Shown here piece by piece: positions 17,037-25,435 of a DNA stretch of 64,000 nucleotides (position 1 is the first letter of the stretch; the number at the start of each line of letters is the position of its first letter). Below the pieces are notes generated by a model. That model saw nothing but the letters and a program-made list of their open reading frames with translations, was not told the DNA's origin and did not search any database. This stretch comes from SLNP01 sp964568875 (GTDB taxonomy: Bacteria > Bacteroidota > Bacteroidia > Bacteroidales > VadinHA17), in NCBI GenBank assembly GCA_964568875.1, contig CAZMSH010000005.1, forward strand, positions 90,086 to 154,085, in the 5' to 3' direction. A program made the translations under genes and the position numbers.

Positions 17037-17564
17037 ATGGAAGAAGAAAGAGGAATAGGTAATATTGTTTTTTATATTATCCTGGCAATAATTGCCATAG
17101 TAAGCTCGATTAAGGGAAAAAGGAAGCAGCAACCCGGAGCTCCTGAAGGAGCGGCGCCCTCAGAGCCGGGTCGTAGTTATTTTCCTGACGATCTGTTCGA
17201 CGATGATGAAGAGGAATATGCTCAGGGAAGAGATTATAGGGAGGAGACATACCGTGCCGAAACAGTAACAGCCACTAAGGGGCGGACAGCTGCTACCTTA
17301 AGTCAGGAAAAAGAAGGAAGATACGAGGAGCCTATGGCCTCAATGTTTTCCAATGAAGGAGTGTCGGCTCTTGATCATCTCTCCACGGCAAAAAGATTCG
17401 AGGAGCTGCTGAAGGAGACTTCAATACAGGATGGTTTTGACTGGAATGATTCAGGGCAAGAGTCTGAGGATGAGAGCGAATTCGATATAGATAAGCTTGC
17501 CGGGGAGTTTGACGGACGTCAGGCGATAATATTCTCTGAGATCATAAACAAAAAAGAATACTAA
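17037..17564 (+). CDS. Hypothetical single-span membrane protein with acidic domain
   Basis: 175 residues: one membrane segment (about residues 9-24) followed by basic KGKRK, a long low-complexity acidic region, and a conserved-looking end FDGRQAIIFSEIINKKEY. That C terminus resembles a motif in small Bacteroidota membrane proteins of unknown role. The topology suggests a cytoplasmic tail. Confidence 0.7.
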   Translation: MEEERGIGNIVFYIILAIIAIVSSIKGKRKQQPGAPEGAAPSEPGRSYFPDDLFDDDEEEYAQGRDYREETYRAETVTATKGRTAATLSQEKEGRYEEPMASMFSNEGVSALDHLSTAKRFEELLKETSIQDGFDWNDSGQESEDESEFDIDKLAGEFDGRQAIIFSEIINKKEY

Positions 17565-17631
17565 AAGACAACGATTTAGACCTGTTTTAACCGGTATTTT
17601 GTTTTTTAAATAAAGAAATCATATATTTGTA

Positions 17632-17639
17632 GATATACG
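17632..17639 (+). promoter_or_regulatory. Bacteroidota -7 box TATATTTG upstream of greA
   Basis: Fits TAnnTTTG; about 52 bp before the greA ATG. No -33 box at ideal spacing. Confidence 0.4.
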
Positions 17640-17691
17640 AAGAGTTCCGACAAGGTTGGGATTCTTCTTGTTTTTATTATGTAAGAGAGAT

Positions 17692-18165
17692 ATGGCAGAT
17701 GTTATTTATGTGACGGAAGAAGGACTTCAGAAACTTAAGGATGAGCTTGAGCAGTTAAGAGGTGTGGAGAGGCCAAAAATATCAGCTCATATTGCAGAGG
17801 CAAGAGATAAGGGCGATCTTTCTGAGAATGCAGAATATGCTGCTGCTAAGGAAGCGCAGGGAATGCTTGAGCTGAAAATAGCCAAGCTTGAAGATATTAT
17901 TGCAAGGTCAAGAGTTATTGATGAATCAAAGATCGGAACATCATCAGTCAAAATACTGAATAAGGTAAAAATAAAGAACCGTAAGACCAATTCTGTTATG
18001 GAATATCAGCTTGTCCCCGAAAGTGAGGCAGATCTGAAGCAGGGGAAAATTGCCGTTGGCTCACCGATAGCCCAGGGACTGATAGGCAAGAAGGTGGGAG
18101 AGGTGGTTGATATAAAGGTTCCTTCGGGCATTATTCAGCTGGAGATAATCGATATTTCTCTGTAA
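17692..18165 (+). CDS. greA: Transcription elongation factor GreA
   Basis: Stimulates RNA cleavage by backtracked RNA polymerase. ATG at 17692 (MADVIYVT) fits the family start; an in-frame upstream ATG would add 12 unlikely residues. 157 residues: N-terminal coiled coil with the acidic tip GDLSENAEYAAAKEAQ, and C-terminal FKBP-like domain (VGSPIAQGLIGKKVGE). HIT-family gene follows after 12 bp. Confidence 0.96.
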   Translation: MADVIYVTEEGLQKLKDELEQLRGVERPKISAHIAEARDKGDLSENAEYAAAKEAQGMLELKIAKLEDIIARSRVIDESKIGTSSVKILNKVKIKNRKTNSVMEYQLVPESEADLKQGKIAVGSPIAQGLIGKKVGEVVDIKVPSGIIQLEIIDISL

Positions 18166-18177
18166 TTATCAACCGAT

Positions 18178-18582
18178 ATGGCAACAATATTTACCAGGAT
18201 CATAAATGGAGATATCCCTTGCTACAGGGTTGCCGAAAACTACAAGTTTATTGCGTTTCTCGACATAAATCCGCTGCGCGAGGGGCACACGCTCATAGTC
18301 CCCAAAAAGGAGATAGACTATTTCTTTGACCTTGACGAGGAGACATTATCTGAAATAATGATTTTCGCCCGAAGGGTTGCGGTTGCAATAAAAGAGACGG
18401 TACCATGCAACCGTATTGGAGTTGTAGTGCTTGGACTGGAAGTACCACATGCACATATACATCTTATTCCTATGGACCGCGAAGGTGATATAAGCTTTAC
18501 AAATCCAAGACTTAAGCTTACTCCGCAAAGATTTACTGAGATTGCTGCCCTGATAGAAGAAAAAGTCAATCTGCGCGACTGA
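18178..18582 (+). CDS. HIT family hydrolase
   Basis: 134 residues with the histidine triad HAHIHLIPM and the N-terminal FTRIINGDIPCYRVAE typical of Hint/HinT-like nucleotide phosphoramidases. In many Bacteroidota genomes it directly follows greA, as here. Substrate unknown. Confidence 0.93.
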   Translation: MATIFTRIINGDIPCYRVAENYKFIAFLDINPLREGHTLIVPKKEIDYFFDLDEETLSEIMIFARRVAVAIKETVPCNRIGVVVLGLEVPHAHIHLIPMDREGDISFTNPRLKLTPQRFTEIAALIEEKVNLRD

Positions 18583-18641
18583 CATTATAATTCCTGAAAT
18601 ATCTTTCTTAAATTAGCGGAAGTGGAAATTGCTCTCGCTCT

Positions 18642-19349
18642 ATGAACATTGCTTTCTCATTGGCAGATGATCTTATCTCTTTACTCTTTCCGCGTCTGTG
18701 CCATTCATGTGGCGATCACCTGGTAAGGAACGAAAATGTTATCTGCACCCGATGCAGGGTGTCAATACCAAAAACAGGATTTGAAGTAGTTAGGGATAAT
18801 TTTGTTGAAAAACTGTTCTGGGGCAGATGCAGGCTCGAAAAAGCAACAGCCCTTGCCTTTTATGTCAAGGGAGGAAAAATGAGCAGGCTCATCTACAGAC
18901 TGAAGTATGACGGCCATCGGGAGATAGGCAATGAAATGGGCAGGCTGCTTGCCGTATCTTTAATCTCTTCAGGCTTCCTTGATGATATTGATTGTCTTGT
19001 TCCGGTACCTCTGCATCCCAAAAGGGAAAAAAAGAGAGGCTTTAACCAGAGCCTGCTGATTGCCGAGGGAATAGCTTCATTGTCAGGAATGGAGATAGTG
19101 TCAGATAGTCTTGTGCGATTATGCAGTGCCGATACCCAAACCATCAGATCAAGAACCGAAAGATGGCAGAATGTCGAGGGTATTTTTGGGGTCGAAAACG
19201 GAGAGAGTTTAAGCTACCGGCATATTCTGCTTATAGATGATGTAATTACTACCGGATCGACTATTGATGCCTGCTATGCCGCACTCTCGGGTATTCCCGG
19301 CATCAGGGTCAGTGCAGCTTCGCTTGCTGTGGCTATGGCGATAGTATGA
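18642..19349 (+). CDS. ComF-like phosphoribosyltransferase
   Basis: 235 residues. N-terminal zinc-ribbon pairs CHSC and CTRC, then a phosphoribosyltransferase domain with the PRPP loop LLIDDVITTGST. ComFC-type proteins are linked to DNA uptake or processing, but many are of unknown role. Convergent with ruvC, 7 bp apart. Confidence 0.9.
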   Translation: MNIAFSLADDLISLLFPRLCHSCGDHLVRNENVICTRCRVSIPKTGFEVVRDNFVEKLFWGRCRLEKATALAFYVKGGKMSRLIYRLKYDGHREIGNEMGRLLAVSLISSGFLDDIDCLVPVPLHPKREKKRGFNQSLLIAEGIASLSGMEIVSDSLVRLCSADTQTIRSRTERWQNVEGIFGVENGESLSYRHILLIDDVITTGSTIDACYAALSGIPGIRVSAASLAVAMAIV

Positions 19350-19356
19350 TCAGGAT

Positions 19357-19929
19357 TTAGTGTTTTTTGCCTGAAACCCTGCCGGGATTCTTGCCAATAA
19401 AGTCTTTCCACCCGCTGTAGGCTTTGGCTGAAACCTGATTATTGCTCTGATAGAAATGGCAAAGAGCGGCGCCAAGGGCGTCGGTGGCATCAAGCAGAAC
19501 CTGCTGTTCGCGGAAATTCAGTATATGCATCAGCATACCTGCCACCTGCTCTTTTGATGCAGCACCCCTGCCGGTAATTGAAAGTTTGATTTTGCGCGGA
19601 GCATACTCGAAAACGGGAACCGACCTGTAAAGAGCTGCAGATATGGCTGCACCCTGTGCTCTTCCCAGCTTGAGCATCGATTGTATGTTCTTTCCGTAGA
19701 ACGGAGCTTCTATAGCCAGTTCATCGGGGTGATACCTGTCTATCAGGTCAAGAGTGGCTTCAAATATCTTCTTTATTCTGAGGAAATGATCATCAGAGCG
19801 TAACAGCTCAATAACTCCCATTGTGACCAATACCGGAGAATTGCCCTTCGTACGTATAATGCCATAACCCGTTGCAGAGGTGCCCGGGTCTATGCCCAGT
19901 ATTATTCTATCCTGTGGGGCTGAACTCAA
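19357..19929 (-). CDS. ruvC: Holliday junction endonuclease RuvC
   Basis: Resolves Holliday junctions with RuvAB. 190 residues. Acidic catalytic residues visible in ILGIDPGTSATGYG, LAIEAPFYGKN and LDATDALGAALCH. It begins at the base next to the stop of the S41 peptidase gene upstream, so both are likely one transcript. Confidence 0.96.
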   Translation of the reverse strand: MSSAPQDRIILGIDPGTSATGYGIIRTKGNSPVLVTMGVIELLRSDDHFLRIKKIFEATLDLIDRYHPDELAIEAPFYGKNIQSMLKLGRAQGAAISAALYRSVPVFEYAPRKIKLSITGRGAASKEQVAGMLMHILNFREQQVLLDATDALGAALCHFYQSNNQVSAKAYSGWKDFIGKNPGRVSGKKH

Positions 19930-21249
19930 TTATTTATTCGTTCCGGGGTGTCTTATGAAGAAGTTTCTGCTCCAGTCGGGTCTTTCGTCAACTGTAATGG
20001 TCGGTACGTAATCATACACCCTGCCCGCCTTTGCATCTCCTGATTCCAGGTACTCTATTGCTGCCTTAAGGCTGAGCTCATCAGGGTCACCGAAATCTCT
20101 GGTAATGTCATCGGGAGCATATTTGTGAGGGAAGATACCGGAAAAATAGTCACCAAAGTTATTAGCGTTTACCAGCTGGAAAGTAACCGGTGCAAATACG
20201 TGCAGGTTTTTCTCTTCTGTAAAGGCGTACATACCAACAGGTTTGCCATTTGTGGTGTCTCCGAATAATTTGACATCGACATACGGAGTCAGTCCGTTAA
20301 TGATATTCTCACTTGCCGAAGCGGTTTCCCTGGTAGTGATTACTGCCATCCTGTCGATGTTCAGTGAGTATCCTGTCGTTTTAAGCAGTACAGACTCATC
20401 TTCGCTTGTCTTTTTATCGTTATGCCTTGCTTTGATAAATATGTTGCCGGCTTCTGAGTTACCCGCAATATAACTTGCCAGGTCTATTGCCACATCAAGC
20501 ATACCTCCTGAATTGTATCTGAGGTCTATTATAAGATCCTTGATCTGGTTGTTGATGAACAAGGCAAATGCATCCTCAAGTTCCCTGAAGGAAGGTTCTA
20601 TGAATGCTTCAAAGGCCAGGTATCCTGTCTTGCCTGAGGAGAGGTCAAGAATATCATATTTAAGTACAGAATTAACCTGAAACTGATCTTTTGCTGATGA
20701 GATTGTAACATCGTTGCCTTCGGGGGTTGTAAATACGAAGGTGTTTACTATACCGGCCTGTCTTGGACCCATCACTGCATCATAGGCAGTAAAGTCACCT
20801 GATGCAAGAAGTGCAGCAATGTCGGTTCCGTTCACAGACTTGACTGTCCAGCCTCTTCTTACTCCTTCAGGATAAAGAGGAGACTTTTCATATATCATTG
20901 CTATTCTGGCCTTGAAAGCCGTATCAAGACCTATCCTGATACCATGACCTGCGAATGTGCCTTCGTAATATGATGTAAACGATTCATAGTCAGTCACGAA
21001 GCTCCACCTGTCGATGGGTCGGAAACGCATTGCATCAAGAAGTGTATATGCATCGGTATAATCATCTTTAACAACTACCGGCATATCCTTATACCAGAAA
21101 TACCACTCACCCATGAGGTTAAATAGAATATCGCGGGCCCTCATATCTTCGGTATAAGTCGGGTTGTCGTCGACAGGATCGACTTTTTTCTCGCAAGCTG
21201 TCAGGATTATTGCTGAGATGAACAGCAGGAATATAATATGCTTTTTCAT
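19930..21249 (-). CDS. S41 family C-terminal processing peptidase, lipoprotein
   Basis: 439 residues. Lipobox ILTAC (Cys19), then a PDZ-like region (GWTVKSVNGTDIA) and the S41 tail-specific protease domain with DLRYNSGGMLDVA, nucleophile region TRETASASENIING, and a GKPVGMY Lys region. Located on the periplasmic side. Substrate unknown. Promoter box just upstream. Confidence 0.9.
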   Translation of the reverse strand: MKKHIIFLLFISAIILTACEKKVDPVDDNPTYTEDMRARDILFNLMGEWYFWYKDMPVVVKDDYTDAYTLLDAMRFRPIDRWSFVTDYESFTSYYEGTFAGHGIRIGLDTAFKARIAMIYEKSPLYPEGVRRGWTVKSVNGTDIAALLASGDFTAYDAVMGPRQAGIVNTFVFTTPEGNDVTISSAKDQFQVNSVLKYDILDLSSGKTGYLAFEAFIEPSFRELEDAFALFINNQIKDLIIDLRYNSGGMLDVAIDLASYIAGNSEAGNIFIKARHNDKKTSEDESVLLKTTGYSLNIDRMAVITTRETASASENIINGLTPYVDVKLFGDTTNGKPVGMYAFTEEKNLHVFAPVTFQLVNANNFGDYFSGIFPHKYAPDDITRDFGDPDELSLKAAIEYLESGDAKAGRVYDYVPTITVDERPDWSRNFFIRHPGTNK

Positions 21250-21271
21250 TTTCTGAAGATTTTCATTAACA

Positions 21272-21301
21272 CAAAGTTACAAATATCTTATTACCATTAA
21301 A
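21272..21301 (-). promoter_or_regulatory. Promoter TTTA-N18-TAACTTTG for the S41 peptidase-ruvC operon
   Basis: On the minus strand: -33 TTTA (21298-21301), 18-bp spacer, -7 TAACTTTG (21272-21279), 22 bp before the ATG. Fits the Bacteroidota primary sigma consensus. Confidence 0.65.
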
Positions 21302-21305
21302 CAAC

Positions 21306-22187
21306 TTAACCCCGGTTCCGGTTCTGAAAAATTATACCTGAAATAATCAGAACAAGACCGATTATTGTAGTATAATAAACGGGTTCATCAATGATAAAGT
21401 GTATGAATACAAGAGAAAGAAACGGGGTAAGATACACAAGATTACCAATCTTATCGTTTGTTGTGGCGAGCTGCATTGCTCTCAGCCACAGATAAAATGT
21501 AAGTCCCATTTCAAAAACACCGGTATAAGCGGATGCCAGAATACCCTTTATTCCTGTGCTGAAGAGAGGAGTTCCTGTGATTACTGTTGCTGTAATAAGG
21601 TACAGAGAGGCAATCGAGAAGTTGACAAACAGTTTTACTGCCTGGTCTCGTTTGTCACGAACATTCATAATAAAATAGAGAGACCACAGTATTGAGCTTC
21701 CTGTTGCCAGCAGCACACCGAGGGTATCTGATTTGCCAGGATTGAATGGAGTTCCCTGTGATGCAATAATGTATACGCCGGCAAAACTGATAAACAATGA
21801 GATGAAGCTTCTGGCGGGTATCTTCTGGCCCAGCAGCGGAACCGAAAGAAAGACGAGTACTATGGGCCAGATCATGTTAAGAGGCTGGGCAACCTGTGCC
21901 GGGAGCAGGTCATAGGCTCTCAAGAGTATAAGGTAATAGGCAAACGGATTTATAAGACCCAGCAGGGCCGATGTCCTAAGGTCTCGTGGCGTGGTAGCCT
22001 TCAGTTGAGATAATTTGCCCGTAATGATGACAATGACGAAGAGTATGATTGCTGATACTAGTGAAGCAATTGTCAGGATTGTCAGCACGGGGGCTTCTGC
22101 CAGGGCCGTCTTGAATGCGGTCGGGATGGTGGACCAGAAAACAATTGCCATCCCGGCATAAATATAGGCTTGTTTGTTTTGTTGCAT
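21306..22187 (-). CDS. EamA/DMT family transporter
   Basis: 293 residues with about ten membrane segments in two EamA repeats (for example AGMAIVFWSTIPTAFK at the start, and the second-repeat stretch LGVLLATGSSILWSLYFIMN). Probably exports metabolites. Follows serS with a 19-bp gap, so probably co-transcribed. Confidence 0.9.
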   Translation of the reverse strand: MQQNKQAYIYAGMAIVFWSTIPTAFKTALAEAPVLTILTIASLVSAIILFVIVIITGKLSQLKATTPRDLRTSALLGLINPFAYYLILLRAYDLLPAQVAQPLNMIWPIVLVFLSVPLLGQKIPARSFISLFISFAGVYIIASQGTPFNPGKSDTLGVLLATGSSILWSLYFIMNVRDKRDQAVKLFVNFSIASLYLITATVITGTPLFSTGIKGILASAYTGVFEMGLTFYLWLRAMQLATTNDKIGNLVYLTPFLSLVFIHFIIDEPVYYTTIIGLVLIISGIIFQNRNRG

Positions 22188-22206
22188 GCCGGCCTGGAAC
22201 AGCTAT

Positions 22207-23478
22207 TTAAATAATATCAAATCCGGTATATGGCACCAGTATTTCAGGTATTCGTATCCCTTCAGGTGTCTGATTGTTTTCCGTCAGGGCCGCCACTATT
22301 CTTGGCAGGGCCAGGGCACTGCCATTAAGGGTATGTACAAGTCGTGTCTGCTTTTCACCTTTAGCACGATACCTGCATTTAAGCCTGTTGGCCTGGAATG
22401 TCTCAAAATTGGAGACTGAACTGACCTCCAGCCACCGCTTCTGTCCGGCTGACCATACTTCAAAGTCATATGTAAGAGCCGAGGTGAATGAAATGTCACC
22501 GCCACAGAGTTTGAGAATCCTGTATGGCAGTCCGAGTTTTGCAATAAGACCTTCTACGTGTTCTGCCATCTCCTCGAGAGCATTATATGAAGATTCTTGT
22601 GTTGTGATCTGCACTATCTCAACCTTGTCAAACTGGTGAAGCCTGTTAAGACCCCTTACATGAGATCCCCATGAGCCGGCCTCCCTTCTGAAGCATGGAG
22701 TGTACGATATGTTTTTCAGAGGCAGGCGGGACTCCTCCAGTATCATGTCACGGTAGATATTTGTAACCGGAACTTCGGCGGTTGGTATAAGATAGAGGTT
22801 GTCAATACCAACATGATACATCTGACCGTCTTTATCAGGCAGCTGTCCAGTTCCGAATCCTGAATCCTCATTTACCAGAACAGGTGGCTGAACCTCATTA
22901 TATCCGGCCCTTATACCTTCGTCGAGGAAAAAGTTTATAAGAGCCCTTTGGAGCCTGGCACCCTTGCCTGTATATACAGGAAATCCGGCACCCGTTATTT
23001 TGGTTCCGAGTTCAAAGTCAATAATATTATATTCTTTAATCAGGTCCCAGTGAGGTTTGGCACCTTCAGGCAGATCTGTTATATCGCCTGCCTCACGTAC
23101 TATCAGGTTTTGTTCAGCACCCTTGCCGGGGGGTACCGAATGGTGAGGCAGATTGGGTAACCTGACTGTCTCTTCTGTGAGGCTGTTTTCTATATCGGCA
23201 AGACGGGCAGCCGATGACTTTATCTCATCCTTCATTGACTGTGTCTTCTCTTTGATAACCGTTGCAGCAGCTGTGTCTCCTGATTTCATCAGAGTACCTA
23301 TCTCTTTTGAAGCACGGTTGATTTCAGCCTGAAGAGACTCTGTAAGGGTCAGCAGTTCACGACGTTCACTGTCTAATTTTAGTATCTTTTCAACAATATT
23401 GGTGGCGTCGAAGTTCTTGATCTTCAGTTTCTCGATTACCAGATCACTGTTTTCCCTGATAAGATTGATTGTAAGCAT
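22207..23478 (-). CDS. serS: Seryl-tRNA synthetase
   Basis: Charges tRNA-Ser. 423 residues: N-terminal coiled-coil arm, then the class II core with motif 2 FRREAGSWGSHVRGLNRLHQ and motif 3 near the C terminus (NGSALALPRIVAALTEN). A minus-strand TACTTTTG -7-like box lies at 23507-23514. Confidence 0.97.
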   Translation of the reverse strand: MLTINLIRENSDLVIEKLKIKNFDATNIVEKILKLDSERRELLTLTESLQAEINRASKEIGTLMKSGDTAAATVIKEKTQSMKDEIKSSAARLADIENSLTEETVRLPNLPHHSVPPGKGAEQNLIVREAGDITDLPEGAKPHWDLIKEYNIIDFELGTKITGAGFPVYTGKGARLQRALINFFLDEGIRAGYNEVQPPVLVNEDSGFGTGQLPDKDGQMYHVGIDNLYLIPTAEVPVTNIYRDMILEESRLPLKNISYTPCFRREAGSWGSHVRGLNRLHQFDKVEIVQITTQESSYNALEEMAEHVEGLIAKLGLPYRILKLCGGDISFTSALTYDFEVWSAGQKRWLEVSSVSNFETFQANRLKCRYRAKGEKQTRLVHTLNGSALALPRIVAALTENNQTPEGIRIPEILVPYTGFDII

Positions 23479-23514
23479 TGCCTGTGTGTGTTATTGCGGA
23501 AGCTATCAAAAGTA

Positions 23515-23561
23515 ACAAAAACTCCTGAATCTGTTCCGCATTACGGACAAACCCAGGAGTT
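23515..23561 (-). terminator. Terminator downstream of rpmA
   Basis: On the minus strand AACTCCTG (23554-23561) pairs with CAGGAGTT (23520-23527); an inner TCCG/CGGA stem extends it and a T-run follows. It separates rplU-rpmA from serS. Confidence 0.7.
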
Positions 23562-23582
23562 CAATATGCATTATGGTTCCTG

Positions 23583-23843
23583 TTATTCTCCGGCTGGACG
23601 AACAGAAACGTATGATCTGTTGTTCTTTCTCTTTCTGAACTCGACAACTCCGTCGGTCAGTGCGAAAAGTGTATGGTCCTTACCCATACCAACATTATCT
23701 CCGGGATGGTGTACTGTACCCCTCTGTCGGACGATGATGTTTCCTGCTTTGGCAGTCTGGCCCCCGAAAAGTTTGAGCCCGAGTCTTTTGCTTTCCGATT
23801 CGCGGCCGTTACGTGAACTACCTACTCCTTTCTTGTGTGCCAT
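23583..23843 (-). CDS. rpmA: 50S ribosomal protein L27
   Basis: 86 residues, starting MAHKKGVGSSRNGRES and containing GGQTAKAGNIIVRQRGT, the conserved L27 core. The N terminus has no cleavable extension. Encoded after rplU in the usual order. Confidence 0.98.
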   Translation of the reverse strand: MAHKKGVGSSRNGRESESKRLGLKLFGGQTAKAGNIIVRQRGTVHHPGDNVGMGKDHTLFALTDGVVEFRKRKNNRSYVSVRPAGE

Positions 23844-23881
23844 GGTCTGATATGTTTATTCTTTTCCTGAAATAATTCTGT

Positions 23882-24484
23882 TTATTCACTTTTAGGCTTC
23901 CGTGCCGGAGCTTTCTTCGCTGCCGGCTTTTTCTCTGCTGTACCGGCTGCAGTGGCTTTTTTTGCCGGGGCCTTCTTAGCCGGAGCCTTCTTCTCTGCCA
24001 CTTTCTTCTCTGCAGGAGCTTTCTTTTCTGCCGGAGCCTTCTTCTCTGCTACTTTCTTTTCTGCCGGAGCCTTCTTCTCTGCCGGAGCTTCAGTCTTTAC
24101 AGCTTCAGTCTTTGCCTCAGCTTTCGGGACACTCACTTTTTCTGCAGCCTTTTTGGGCTTCCTTCCTTCAGCCTTCTCATGTATGCTCACTATCTCAACG
24201 TGAGTAAAATACTGACGGTGTCCGGTGCTCTTCTGATAACCTTTTCTTCTCTTCTTCTTGAAAACAATTACCTTGTCGCCACGAACCTGATCGAGTACCT
24301 TGCCTTCAACCAGTGCATCCTTTATTACCGGCTCGCCTACGATAATCTTCTCTCCGTCTTCAATAAGCAGTACCTTGTCAAATTCGACATCGGTTCCCTC
24401 TTCAACCTCAAGCTTGTGAACGAAGATTTTCTTACCTTCTTCAACTTTAAATTGCTGGCCTGCAATTTCGACTATTGCGTACAT
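23882..24484 (-). CDS. rplU: 50S ribosomal protein L21 with long Lys/Ala/Pro-rich C-terminal tail
   Basis: Binds 23S rRNA in the large subunit. Residues 1 to about 104 are ordinary L21 (MYAIVEIAGQQFKVEEGKK, then GHRQYFTHVEI). About 95 extra residues follow, built from AEKKAPAEKK-type repeats resembling the tail of histone H1. Usual L21 is about 100-105 residues, so the tail nearly doubles it. The tail is very basic and low complexity and likely disordered. Antisense open frames here are by-products of the repeats. Own strong promoter upstream. Confidence 0.96.
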   Translation of the reverse strand: MYAIVEIAGQQFKVEEGKKIFVHKLEVEEGTDVEFDKVLLIEDGEKIIVGEPVIKDALVEGKVLDQVRGDKVIVFKKKRRKGYQKSTGHRQYFTHVEIVSIHEKAEGRKPKKAAEKVSVPKAEAKTEAVKTEAPAEKKAPAEKKVAEKKAPAEKKAPAEKKVAEKKAPAKKAPAKKATAAGTAEKKPAAKKAPARKPKSE

Positions 24485-24578
24485 TATTAACTTGTTTTAT
24501 GTTTCTCCGTAAGGCGTGCGGCATATTTGCAACGCAACTTCTTCAAGCCCTGCCGGATTTTCTCCGTTTTTCGGACTG

Positions 24579-24608
24579 CAAAGATAATAAAAACAAAACA
24601 TTTGCAAA
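24579..24608 (-). promoter_or_regulatory. Promoter TTTG-N18-TATCTTTG for rplU-rpmA
   Basis: On the minus strand: -33 TTTG (24605-24608), spacer of 18, -7 TATCTTTG (24579-24586). It is the best match to the Bacteroidota consensus in the window, 94 bp upstream of rplU. The rest of 24485-24815 shows no gene. Confidence 0.75.
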
Positions 24609-24815
24609 CCGCAGCAGCTAAATTTATCAGGATAATAGATATATTTCGATATATGGAGACAGGAGTGCATAATAATCAGTATTTTCCTGATATGGCAGTA
24701 ACCGGCGCTGTTGTCGCTCTCAAATTGAAAAAGCCATTGCAGTTAACCGATATTACTTACAATATCTTTATATTTGCCGGGTGACGAAACAGTTCACGTC
24801 TTTCATTTTGTGATT

Positions 24816-25406
24816 ATGCAAAGAGTGAAACTTAAGGTTTTGGGAATTTCATACAGCCAGACTCAGTCGGGAGCCTATGCACTGGTTCTTGCCGAAGAGA
24901 CGGGAGAAAGGCGTATGCCTATCATTATTGGCGGTTTCGAAGCACAATCAATAGTTATCAAGCTTGAAAACCTTAATCCACCCAGACCTCTTACCCATGA
25001 TCTTATAAAGAGTTTTGCCGATTCATTCGGGATCACCCTTTTTGAGGTGGTGATAGACAGGTTCGAAGACGGTGTCTTCTATTCAAAACTGGTATGCAGT
25101 GACGGAGAGAAGGATTATTCTATCGATTCACGGACTTCTGATGCGGTTGCTCTTGCGCTCAGGTTTAATTGTCCGATATTTACTACTGAAGATATAATGG
25201 AGAGGGCCGGTATAGTTATTGATCAGGCATCAGCTGAGTCTCAGCCGGGAGGTGAGGAAACCGACGTTCCGGTTGAAGGTAAGGGTGATTACAGCTCACT
25301 GACAGATGAAGAACTTACCACGATGATGGAGGAAGCGGTTGCCCGTGAGGATTATGAGAAGGCAGCGGCGCTGAAGGGAGAAATAGACAGAAGAAAGAAA
25401 AAATAA
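24816..25406 (+). CDS. Bifunctional nuclease-domain protein with UVR motif
   Basis: ATG at 24816 (MQRVKLKVLGIS) fits the family; the upstream ATG at 24774 adds residues unlike it. 196 residues: BFN/DUF151 domain (about 1-130, with RMPIIIGGFEAQSI and SRTSDAVALALR), then a short acidic linker and a UVR helix pair (DYEKAAALKGEIDRRK). This combination is common in Bacteroidota. Biochemical role in these bacteria is unclear. Confidence 0.92.
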   Translation: MQRVKLKVLGISYSQTQSGAYALVLAEETGERRMPIIIGGFEAQSIVIKLENLNPPRPLTHDLIKSFADSFGITLFEVVIDRFEDGVFYSKLVCSDGEKDYSIDSRTSDAVALALRFNCPIFTTEDIMERAGIVIDQASAESQPGGEETDVPVEGKGDYSSLTDEELTTMMEEAVAREDYEKAAALKGEIDRRKKK

Positions 25407-25435
25407 ATAGTAGAGAGATCACATAGAGTTCCTGT

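Noticed and set aside
23952..24203. Ala/Phe/Ser-rich frame opposite rplU; possible tandem DNA repeat or CRISPR
   Set aside because: It is the reverse of the AEKKAPA-type codons; unit lengths and lack of spacers exclude CRISPR.
24527..24784. 85-codon frame upstream of the bifunctional nuclease
   Set aside because: Overlaps the rplU promoter and shows no protein features.
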